A stretch of DNA of 64,000 nucleotides from Typha latifolia (taxonomy: Eukaryota > Streptophyta > Magnoliopsida > Poales > Typhaceae), in the NCBI GenBank assembly GCA_019914945.1, contig CM034101.1, positions 13,961,188 through 14,025,187 on the forward strand, in the 5' to 3' direction. This document shows, one piece after another, positions 35,501-47,000 of this stretch. The translations under genes and the position numbers were made by a program. The notes beneath the pieces were generated by a model. It searched no databases. It was not told the origin of the DNA and worked only from the letters and a program-made list of their open reading frames with translations. Positions within the stretch are counted from its first letter, which is position 1. Each line of letters starts with the position of its first letter.

Positions 35501-36963
35501 TAAAAGTTGAAAACTTGAAAAGAAAAGTTAAAATGTAGTTGAGGTCATCAATTACTAATGTATTATATATTCAATCCATTTTTTCCCTGATCGAAGTCTT
35601 TGAAAAAAAAACAGTTTCATTTGGTACAACCGAAGCAGATTGGCCTATACAGTTGAAACTGGGCAATACCAAACCGAAACTAGTCACCAGACTGGTTTCT
35701 AGACAAGATCAAGATCAGAGATAGCTGATCCCACCAAAATTGGGATCCATGGATCCAACCAAAGATTAAGGAATATAAACTCAGCATTTTTCCTACAAAT
35801 CACCTGCAACTTTGAATTGTTTTCTTTCTTTTACTGCAGGTTAAGCTTCTGAATAAACTTGCCTCTACTCGAGCTCTGGGATCAAATGGCGGTAGCAAAG
35901 TTTTAACTGAGTTGGTTGCGGGTCTGGAGGAAGCTGCTGTCACAGTTGAACTAAGGTTGAAGATTGATCAGAATCATGCAGACCTTAAAGGAGGGTATGT
36001 CTCATGGTAGCTCACAGCATTTGTATCTTTTATGCCTATATCACATGAAAGTTTGATATCTAATCCTTTTGAATTAATTCTCTCTGGGTTCTTGGCATAT
36101 AGGGTATAAGCTGGGATGTTTCTGTCTAATATTTATATCCATTTCCAATTTTTCATAAATGAGATCTTAGTTGAGAAAACTTTGCATCTGAAGGCACCAA
36201 ATCCATGCAAGTTTTCTTTATCGCCAAGCATATAATTGACTGGAAGGATGTATATTTTGTTGGGTAGATTATATGGGGTGAAGTAATGTACATATCAATT
36301 TCCTAATTTGATGGTATATTTGTAATATGAAGTTTCTGTCCTTGGTGATCATTCCAGGTCCTTCCGTGAATATGGAGAGGCTGTGCTAAAACATTTGGAG
36401 AACACCATCAGTTTAGATCCAAAGTTACAGAAAGCTCCCAAAAATTACGAAGGAGTATGTCAAATATCTTTTGGTTTGCTATTATGTAGACATCTATTTA
36501 CTACATTTCTGTCTTAAGTGTAGTATTTTTAAAATGAAACATTCAAAATGCTGCCTTAGGTGCTTCATTCAGCAGTTGAATTTATCTTTTGTGGCTCCCT
36601 GACTCCCTAGACAGCTTTGTTGCTCATAAACCTTTCAGTGCCCCATTGTGTCTCGATGTCATTCTTGTCTAATCCAATGTCTTGTATTGTTTATGCAGAT
36701 AAGAGTCTCAGGCCATGGCGGGTGGTTCCTGCTAAGGCTATCACTCCATGATCCTGTTCTTCCCTTGAACATCGAGGTGAGTTTCCCCCCATAATTTGAC
36801 TAGCAGTTGGTCTGGATCTATGCATCATTCACACCATGGAATATGCTCACAGGCACCAAGCAATGAGGATGCTGTTAAGCTGGGGCTTGTCGTATTAGCA
36901 GCCGTGCAGGAGTTTTCAGCGCTGGACATGTCAGCACTTCACAAATACGTACACCAATCATGA
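23556..36963 (+). CDS. Plastid-type phosphohexomutase (phosphoglucosamine mutase family protein)
   Basis: Alpha-D-phosphohexomutase superfamily, like Arabidopsis At1g70820/At5g17530; substrate unsettled (glucose or glucosamine phosphates). Eighteen coding exons: 23556-23562, 25788-26006, 26270-26333, 26942-27125, 29420-29472, 29753-29841, 30587-30823, 31135-31199, 33076-33136, 33218-33335, 33411-33492, 33573-33645, 33722-33783, 34023-34118, 35840-35994, 36358-36454, 36699-36776, 36853-36963; 1851 nt, 616 aa. The first ~90 residues are basic and low in acidic residues, fitting a plastid transit peptide. The catalytic core starts at about 97 (DIRGVAVAGVEGEPV) with GHDSR; the phosphoserine loop is ITASHLPYNRNGFKFF; the metal loop IIFDTDVDRSAAVD has DxDxDR; the sugar-binding loop is ETSGHGALKENHWLDDG; the phosphate-binding loop is RVSGHGGWFLLRLSLHDP. 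All key residues are intact. The 7-base first exon is inferred from splice sites and frame. Introns 4 and 14 carry hAT-like insertions. Confidence 0.92.
27990..28929 (-). mobile_element. Non-autonomous hAT-like element, copy 1 (940 bp)
   Basis: Flanked by an exact 8-bp duplication ATTTCCAC (27982-27989 and 28930-28937). Left end CAAAGATTC; right end, reverse-complemented, CAAGGTTCCAAAAATCGG. Subterminal GATACGG, GATCGG and CGGCCGAT words are repeated. Read on the minus strand it is collinear with copies 2 and 3 through ATTAAATAAAATTCTAAATA, then a purine tract. It sits in intron 4 of the phosphohexomutase gene. No transposase frame. Confidence 0.8.
28158..28680 (+). repeat. Homopurine minisatellite, 60-66 bp units
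   Basis: Nearly pure A/G on this strand for about 500 bases. At least five units of 60-66 bp, each with GAGAGAGAGGG, AAAAAGGAAGAGAGAGTGAG, GGAGA, AAGATAAAAAAAA and GAGGGTAT. Embedded in the hAT-like copy 1. Confidence 0.85.
34985..35751 (+). mobile_element. Non-autonomous hAT-like element, copy 2 (767 bp)
   Basis: Flanked by GATCCAAC at 34977-34984 and 35752-35759. Left end (C)AAATGTTC; right end, reverse-complemented, CATGGATCCCAATTTTGG. Shares with copy 1 the subterminal TATCGGCTATATCGCC-type words, TAATTAAATAAAATTCTAAA and TACTCATATATAAAGCCTAA, then a purine-rich tract (35315-35400). It lies in intron 14 of the phosphohexomutase gene. Confidence 0.72.
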
Positions 36964-38002
36964 GATCAAGCAGATTAGGCATGTCACAGGGATGCGGGCA
37001 GCCCGAACATCTTTTCCTTCTTGTTTGCTTGAGATGGCTGAGTGACATCTTTGTGCTTACGCAATAGCTTGCTTGAAGTGTTAGGGGAGTGAGTATAGGA
37101 TACCTAAGCCTTTTGTTTATGCAACTCTTTTGTTGTATTCAATGTTATAAGGCCACACTATTCAATGATCAAGAAATAAGTTATGGCCAGAAAGTCTTGG
37201 TGTGCGTCATTATTCAAAGCATGAGTGTGCAGGTGAAGTAAGTTCCTTCTCTCACTCCAATGGTGTTCTTTAGTGTTAATATGCATGAATTGCCCTTTGG
37301 CATCATTAAATTGACTTGCTCTTTGCTCTTATGTCCTATAGCCTCCTCGAGAACGTTGCATTGTTGGTCAATCAGAAATAATACTATGTTTTATTTAACA
37401 GGGAAGACGGTTCTAGCGAACTAAAATCATCAGGAACAGGTGATCAGCTGGACATTTAATTCTAACTCAAAATTAACGTGCAAGAAATGGAAATTAAAAT
37501 ATATCCATCAAAATCATCAAAGAACAACCTGTAAACCCTTCATATATACAGGCAAGCATCTAATTATAACTCATCACATCCGGAACACCACTCAGCTACT
37601 CAAGGGCATGTTGCCATCATGCCATGCCACTGAAGCTTCTCCGCGCAACAGTAAAACAGATTCCAGCATTTCTGAGTCCAAGGCATAATAAGAATAACAG
37701 AATATCTGAGATCAACCAAGGTAACTCAATCTAATTGTCCGCCTCTGGCATTCCATTAATTACAATTGATGATTGAGACAAAATGATCACATATTTATCT
37801 TTTCGAGTTCAGATTTCAGTTTCAATAAATAATGGATTAATGTCCAATCCTCAAATAATACATAAATAAATACTAGAAAATACAAGTCAGAAGGATTAAT
37901 AACTACAAGCCTTCCAACAGAAGATACGTATATAATCCGTCAACAGCCTTGAGCTCAAAACAACTGGCAAGTTCTCATGGCAGGTATGTGAGATCTATGT
38001 CC
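36964..38002. other. Convergent 3' UTR interval
   Basis: Lies between the stop codons of the phosphohexomutase (+) and metallopeptidase (-) genes, so presumably holds both 3' UTRs and little else. No other gene or transposon seen. Confidence 0.6.
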
Positions 38003-41000
38003 CTAAAAATGAACAGGAAGTGCGGTCAAGAAAGCCAATGTATAAGGAGAAGTCGATTTACCAAAGAGGGAACACCAAGATGGAAGCTTCTCAAGGACCC
38101 TTGAGGTTTGTGGTGTGATCCTGTTCACATCTGTTCTTAGTTTCAGTAAGAGAGGAGGGTCCTCTTCTTGCTTGTCCTTCAGCAACGGAGAGGTGTAATT
38201 ACTTGACCAGTAAAGGTTTAACTGGAACTTTGTAGGTGAGTTCTTCCCTCCTGCAAATTGAATAATATGCCATCCATCAACTGCACCCTTTTCGCCTAAT
38301 GGAACCAGTTCCTCCGAGTCCACTGAAATGAAATTCCAAGAAAAACATGAAGTATCAGATTGTAAAAGTCATGAGAAAAGTCTCACAGGAGCCAAAAGTT
38401 ATTGCAATATCACAAACTAAGTATACTCTTTTTAGACTTGAAATGGTGAACATGGTTCTTTCATACACCAATAACTAATAAAGAAAAAACTGATACTACC
38501 CTAAAGCATTGTTTCTTTCACACATACACACACGTAACAGATAAATAATGAAGAAAAAGAAAAATGTCTTGCTCACATAGTAGCTTTTCCAACTAAAATT
38601 CCAGTCAATATTTTAATATTTTTATGCCAGTTCTAACTGATCTATCAAATACAAAGAGCACTAGGCATCTCTATAGACAGTTGAAGGTACATGCTATAGT
38701 AATGGACATAAACGAGATGAAAAATATCTTTAATGATCTCTATGCTACAATCATTGAAAATTAGTTAGATGGCCTGTTTCTGCAAGAGCTCAAAATGGTG
38801 GTAGTGGACGTCCATGAGGTCGAGCATATCTTTCTGTTTTGAGCCCCATGGTTCCAATGCAGGGGATGTGCATTGACAGTTTTAAGGCCAACACAGATCC
38901 CACCGATTAAAATAAAACCAGACTAATTTTTAACAGCTAAAACATATGATCTAAGTAATGGTTGTTATAAAGTCCATTCTACATTCAATGGGATCTCAAA
39001 CAGAATCAAATCTTCCATCTGACACACTCCTTTTAATTATGCCACAAATCATTCATGAAAAATGTAAGAAGCTCACCTTGAAATGTAAAGTCACGAATTT
39101 CTTCTTTATTGATTGCAAGCACCCAACGTGTAGACAATTTAGTATCAATAGAAACTCTTGTTTCTCTAACATCTGTTATTAAATCACTTTCTACTTGGAG
39201 TGTTGGAATTTCTGATCTGCTCCATCCTTTCTTGCTCTCTTTGTGACTCCCACAGCCATATTTTACAGTAAAAGAAACGAAATCAAGAGCTTTACTCCTC
39301 CCACAAACAAATTCTTCATCTTTTAGATTCTCCACTTCCTTTGTCAGCTTACCAGGAGTAGTAGAAAACAAAGAAATAAAGGATAATGGTTCTGGACTGT
39401 CACCATATTTTCCTGTTGTATCCACAACATGCACGACCTGTGTAGGAAATAAAATATGCAGATCACCATATAGCAGATGGAAGAGAAGAGAAAATTGCAG
39501 AACTAGCAAGTAGCATATAGCAGGTAAATGATAAGGAAGAGAAAAGATAAAGAAAAGTATGGTTCAACCTAGGTTGTAGTAATTCCAGAACAAAAAGCAC
39601 ATTGTGGGAGAAATTAATTGAAGTGAAGAGAAAACCTTAAGCCCCGCCCCATTGAACATTTTTTTTTATTCTGAAATACAACTTATTCCAGAATAACTAA
39701 ACATCATAATAACCATATTCTAAAATACAAATATTATTCATTACAATTACATATTATATCACTTACTAACTCAATTACTAATTTACCCTTGATATGTATC
39801 TTCTTAACCTACTTTATATCAAATCAAAAGGTAGTTATAGTAATTAAATAAAATAAATTTTTATTTATTTTCTTCACTTTATATCACATGAAAAATAATT
39901 ATTACACCCTTATTCTAAAAGACAAGTGAATAAAAGAATAATTATTACTAGAATAAGTATCTTATTTTGGAAATAACAAAGAGGAGTACATATTCTAGAA
40001 TTGATTTTATTTTTAAGCCTAAAAGTTCAAGAGATGTAGTAGTACAACTTAAAAGGCATTCAACACTTCATTCTTACACAGTACATTTTCTAATCATGAA
40101 ATCAACTTATTACCACACTAACATGCCTTAGATATAACAAGATCTATAGTGACAATTAACCACAAGAATATATATCGATGAAAACTTCAAATATAACAAA
40201 ACCAAGAATCAACATTTCTACATAAAATATTGTTATTCTAGAGGTTCCAATAGGCCGACAAGATAATCACATGTAGGAAGAAAAAGGTAAAAAATTGAAC
40301 TTTTTATCATTTAGAAAGGTATTCTTTCTTCATCGGAAAGAGAAGTATCGTTTGATTGATATTTTCACAAGAACTTCTATGTTTGGGGAAAAAATATACA
40401 AAAATAAATTTGCAATAATAATATGATATATCCAATTCAAGCCATCAAAGTCATGCAATCAAATTATCGTTTGCATATGTAGTTTGTATCTATCTAGCAT
40501 TAGTGATAGCAAGTTACCATGTGGCATTTACTTGATGTTGCAACCTTGCTATTTATACTACTTGATACTGTCGGGAAGGATTTGCAGAGATATTGTCTAC
40601 AATATTAACTTTTAGAGCTTATCTTCTCTTCACACAACTCTACTCTAACCACGTGGATAATTTAATTCCTTTCATCTCATAACATTAGTAATTTCCTTTC
40701 TCTCATTCTTTTAGTATCTTTCAATAGAACTGTTTATGAACAAAAAGTTATTAAACATTAAGCTACCAAAGAAGAAGCTGAGCATAACAATAACATGATA
40801 GCAAATCATACGACCAAAGCAACCCGCAAAAGAGAAATAACTTACATTCACAGCTCGACCAATATCCTCTGTAAATGTTGGGACAATGCCGGTTGATACT
40901 GCAGCCAGTGTTATAGCAAGGAGTGCACACATCAGAAAAGCAAGTGGTCCTTTAGCACCTATGATCAGTTTCTAGAAATCAGTCACCTCTCAAAGAATGA

Positions 41001-44000
41001 CCAAAATATATTTACATAGGAAATACAAAACCAGAAAATTAGTGTCATTAACTCAGTTGCAAGGTCAACATAAATAAATAGCACAGAGATCTGAACTTAA
41101 AATTATTTGTTAAATCCTGATTCCAAACAAGTCTTTATCCTATAATTGAGAGCTTTATATCTGTCACTTGAGATGTTCTACCGTTCTTCTGCTCAGCCAG
41201 CTCAATGTGTCTCCTAATTTGGAAATAAAACCAACTTTGCCTAATTTCCGTCTTCAGAGATTAGCTGAAATATTTGGGAGCTAGTTAGCACAAATTGCTA
41301 ATTAAGTTGTTTAGTAAAACTTGATTACGAATAAGTGATTAGTCCAATACTAAAGCTAGATAATTTGATCTTTGGAATATTGGACTGTAAAATTAAGACC
41401 AGGTCTGCAGTTGACCAATTAACACATGCTTCCTGAGGCGTATTGTGCTGTCAGAGGCTGAGGTGATTAAATGCACTTGGATTTTCATCATGCCTCAGCG
41501 CACATGGTCGCACCTTCATCTAGGTATAGTAGCCTAAGCTAGAACATATGTTATGTTGTCTGCCCCAGTGCTTGTACCACTTGTTAGAACATGAGTAGCC
41601 TGACCTCTTAAAGATATAGCCTCTGCATTATAACTTGTTCCAGACCTGGAACTTTTGAAAGATCACAGAATGCAACAGATCCCCGAAGCATTCGATAAGA
41701 ATATTCTCGGGAGTGTGTGCAGATCTGCAACTCACTATTCACATTAACCCTTGCAACAGGGGGCTTATAACTGCTTTGAAGGCTATGCAATAACCCACAC
41801 TCAGCAAGCATTTCTCTGTTATCTTGACTACTAATATTTTAGGTTTTTGTAGAAATGGCATATGCAAGTCAGATAAATAGAACCTGTTTGTTCCATAAAT
41901 CTAAATGCCTGACAATCTGAAACAAATAGGTTCTCCGGAACCAGAATTATTAAACCATTGAAAGATTACCATCAGTTATGAAAAGTTTAAAAGAAAAAAG
42001 CATGCAGTTGCATTAATCATTCTTGTGATGCATGACATGTTAAACAAAGAGGACTTTTCCCAGCATGTCATTTTATAGAAATGTGAAGATCATAACAACA
42101 CAGATGGCATACGAGATTCACAAGCACGTCAGTGTACCATTATACATGTATCACAGGATGATAATAAATGAATGAAAATGAGGAATATGGTGATAGTGAT
42201 GCAACAGCTTGTGCTTTGCTATATACAAATGAACCTGATAGGGTTATACATGTACAGCAGGTAGATAAATGAATTAGTATAGTCAACCACAAGCAATACA
42301 TCTCTAGAAAGAAAGAGGAATGTTAGATAACAAAAAATCAGCCAATAGAGCAATCGATATTGACAATCAAGTGACATAAAAGAGCTCATTGGTACGTTCA
42401 ATATTTCCACAGATAAGATACACATACCTGAGAGATGAATGTAGGAAAGAAGATAAACCAACATAAGGCAAACAACAACAGCTATGAAAACTGCAACTAT
42501 TACATTTCCAAGCCAATCAGGTATGCTACCTGGGTTCCTGCATGCCAATGTAAATGAGGTAATGCATATCATGAATGACACTAAGGAAATATATTGCATC
42601 TTTACAGGTCAAGATGGAATAAGAGCTCCAAAGCAGAATCTACCAACATTGAGATAACGGAAAGCAGGTTTGGAAGCTTAATTATGTCATAGATCTACCT
42701 ATCCAAGCGAACAGTACTCCCAACTATTGTCCCCACCAAATGAATAACCGTACCAGCGGAGAACAAAATGGGCAAGACCAAACCAAGAATCAGAGTCACA
42801 ATTTTAAGCTGCTTAGGTGACCGTGCTGGAGATAGTGTCGCTTCCATGAGACCATCTGTGCAGAAAGGATGTAGTCATTTCAATTTTCAAATATGAACAT
42901 CAAAATCATGAATTGCTTAAAGAGAATGCTGACTTACAAGCAAAAGCAGGTGACACTAGCCAAATAAGAGCTATAAAGGAAGATCCAACCTTCCAAAGGT
43001 TGCCAATAATAAGAAGGACTAGCCATTGGACCAAACCAGCTTTAAAAAGCCACCTTTCAGCTTCTAACCTGATTATGCTTTCCTCGATATTCATTGACAG
43101 CCTGGGAATCCTTTTAGAAAAGTTCTTTTGCAGGTTTTTCTTAATGAGGAGAAAGGCAATGTGCTGACCAGTTAATGCCCCAAGAATTGCAGGTGCACCA
43201 AATAACCCAACAACTAACCATGGGTTTGCAATATACGGATGAGGAAAGGAACATATAAGGGGTAGACCAAAGCCAACTAGAATAGAGAAGCCGATGGAAA
43301 ATATCCACATCAGAATAATACTCAAGCATGCTATGCCAAAAGATATGGCACCAGGATAACCGCCTATAAGTAGTGATGTAGTCCATAGAAGAAGTGCCTG
43401 AAATATAACTGAGTTGTGAAGCATGGTTGCCAGTCGTTGAGAATATACAACCATGTACATGCCCTGTAAAATTATCAAAACATAAATTGAACACAGTACT
43501 ATAGAATAAAATTATAGAAGCAGCAAATAGCTAGAAATAGGGCATGATCAGTTTTATTAAACATGACTATCGGAGGTTCGAGTTAACTTTTATGGCATGT
43601 GTATCATATTTCTGAAGTCATGCCATGAAAGAAAATGAAGAAAAATCAGATATGTATATCTTCCAATTGTCTTATCCAAACATGTTATGGGATTGAAGAA
43701 TTCTATCCAAGTCTATATGTGCTAAAACAATAGAACAAACAAAATTAATAATGTGTATCAGTAAATCCATATGGTTTAATAAATTATGAAAATAATTAAC
43801 CAAGAATTGGATCACATTGGCATTTTCTATCAAGATGCTCCTCCACATGAGACATCTCCTTGGGCACATTAATGGCATCCCTATAGGGTGTGGTCCCTCT
43901 CGCACAGCCATTCAAACCACTATTGTGACCTCTACTGAGTTTAACATGCTTAAAACAATTCAATTGGAGGTTCCTTCCCTTGCATATGTTGAGTGGGCTC

Positions 44001-47000
44001 TACGTGACATAAAGGTCTATACCTATCTCATCCTGCAAATTAGGTTATCTAAGGTCACCTCAAATCCAAATAGTATCGTCAGCTATCTGGGCTCCTCAGT
44101 CGTTGGTCCAGTCGAGTCTAATGCATCGCTTTGAGATCAGTCGCATAACTGACATCAGACATGAGCTTTATATCAATGGAGCTTACTCTCTGTCCTTTGA
44201 CCTGGTGACTGCTCAATGTCACCGCAATGAGGATCATTTGATGGACTTCCTAGCTGCTTTAGAGTTTGAAAATTTGACTATCATCTGTTGTATCGCCCCA
44301 CTCGCTTAAGCTTAGACAATGCCATCGCTAAGTTACAAACTAAGGAGCTTAGGCAACATCTCCTGCTTTCTCAGTAGGTCTCTCTACACCACCCTCTACT
44401 ACCACAGAGATTGTGCTTGGTGTTGCTCCCACTGCTTTACTAGTCACGACTAATATTTTCACTACTTCTCATGTCACTTGTGCCTAGACGAGACCATCAC
44501 TCATCACACCCTATGTGCACTCATTATAGTCATCTTGGTCATCTTGCCGCTCATTGTTATCGTCTTCATCCTGAGCTCACTCCCCGCTCTAGCAAGAGGA
44601 GATCAAGCAAGGACAAGAGTCGCCACTTGGTTCCTTTGACCGTTGCCCCAAGCATCGACCCATCTAATCATTTCACCAGCCCCACTTTTGGCAATCTACA
44701 GCTCCAACAAATTCAACAATTTGTTCATAGTGCCCTCAGCTTTGCTGGTGTCTTTACTTCTGCCTTTGTTGTCTCTAGTATGATTAAACCCTAGATCTTT
44801 TATTTTGACGCCTCATATCATATAATAGGTGACTCATCCATTTTCACTAGTCTCACCATTGCTTCTCTCACCCTTTCTCATGCTCACACTGCTAATGTGA
44901 CTCATTACCTCATCTCTCGCATTGGTTACATTAATCCTATGAAGCAGAGATATAGATACAAAATACGGAGATACGGTGATACAAATACAGGGATATAGCA
45001 AATTCTCAAAACATAGAATATAGATATGTTAATAAATAAATCTATTGTGAACATCAAAGCATTTACAGACTAAAATATTTCTCCTATTGACCTATACCAA
45101 TATATTTCTAATATCAAAATATTTTATGTAGACTCTATGGCCTACTAACATATCCTGAACATCAAACATTTTATACAAATCATATGGCATATTCTAACAT
45201 ATTTCTCTTACAGCAGCCACCTTCAAGAGAAAAAAGAAGAAAAGAACAAAAAAAAAAGCAAAAGCCTTACTTTCTTGCCAAAATGAAAGTGGAAAAAAAA
45301 AGGAAAAAAAAGAGAGAAAAAGAGATAAAAACAAATGTCATCATATCCTTGAGAAAGAAACGAGGGCTGTCGTCGCCCATCGTCGTCTTCTTCATCGTCA
45401 TTGTAATCATTAGAGAGGAAAGAGTGGTGTTGTCATTGACGTCGCCATTGATAGAGAGAGGAAGGAACCCGATGTCGAGAGAGGAACACGTTGTCGAGAA
45501 AGGGATGAAATGAATAGGATTTGATAGCTTTTTCCTCTCACTTAAGCTTAATAGGTCAATAAGTTCTTTTCACTTGATATAACCAATAACCAAGTAAACC
45601 GTATCCATTGCGTATCTAGGCATATCCAAGCCGTATCTAGCAATTTGAATGATTTATTTTTAATCCAAACATTTTTTGATGAGTATCAAACACGTGCCTA
45701 GGTGTATCAGACTTGTATCTGTATTCGATACATATTGGATACAGATACTCCACCTATTTTGGAGTATCCGTGTTTTCTAGCATTACCCCCAACATTGTTC
45801 CCACAAGTCATCTTACTTTATTGGATGTTTGACTTGTTACCAATCTAATCATAAGTTTTATTTCTATTACCCAACTTTCTTACTCTAATTACATAATGTT
45901 TCTCTTCTACTTTTTGGGTTGTGCAAGACCCTTCTATAAGCTAGCGGATTGAGATTGGTAGACGGATTTGCGAGTTCTACTACCTGGACCAGCTTCACCT
46001 TCTATCACCTCATCCCAGTGCTTGCCCCTTCACTCACCTCTCTCCTTCAAAGTTGTGGCATCAATATCTAGGTCATATATCGAGTCAATATCTCACAACC
46101 ATGTCTCGATCTAGATCCTTGTACAACAATATTTTTCTTATTTGTTACCTTATAATAGATGCAGGTTGGCAAAACACTACTATTCTTTTTGCTCTTAGTG
46201 AAGTATCTTTGATTCCCTTATTTATCTAGTGCACTATGACATTTGGGGCTCTACTCCCCTCTCTTTGGGTCTTGGTTTTCTCTAATATGTGTATTTTAAT
46301 AATAATTTCTCTCATTTCACCTCAACGCTCTGACGTATATAAGATCTATCCTGACTTCTTTTCTATAGTTCGTACTCAGTTTGATTAATCTATTAAGATA
46401 TACCGATCCAATGGTGCTCGTGAGTATCTTTTCTCTACGTTTCGTTCCATTCATACTTCTGCCGACACCCTACCTTAGCAATCGTGTCCCTATACCTTGC
46501 TTAGAATAGTGTTGCCAAACAGAATCTTGTCATTTTCTTGAGACCACTTGCGCTTTACTCTTTGTGGCTTCTATTCCTCACTCTTACTGAGCTGAGATAT
46601 TTTTTACTGTCCTCTATTTCATCAATCGAACTACATCATCCATCATCGCTAGTGTCACTTCACACGAGCATCTCTATGATACTTCGTCATCTTATGATCA
46701 TCTTTATATTTTTGAGTGCACTTGTTTTGTTCTTATTTCTCTAGGTGAACGCAACTAATTGCCCTCTTGAGTAGCTAAGTGCATCTTATTAAGGATATAG
46801 ACCTAAGTATAAAAGCTATCGTTGTTAACTTGTTATGACACTTCTGCTCGTGGTTTTAGAATATTATGCCATGTCGCTTTTCTGGAAGAGATTCCCTTCT
46901 TTATCTTTGATGCTTTAGTTCCCTCGAACTTATCTTTTCTAGATCTACCTATCCCTATTCTATCCTTTGCTCCCTCGAATATCTCCAATCTGGCCCAACC

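Noticed and set aside
43575..43592. GGTTCGAGT resembling a tRNA B box
   Set aside because: No matching A box upstream at the right distance and no cloverleaf could be drawn.
43817..44309. Intact-looking plus-strand frames at the left of the copia region taken as a separate gene
   Set aside because: They run into the copia zinc-knuckle remnant in the same orientation and fit a decayed gag region; no independent family signature.
45184..45513. Lys/Arg-rich 109-codon frame
   Set aside because: Produced by the purine-rich interior of the copy 4 insertion.
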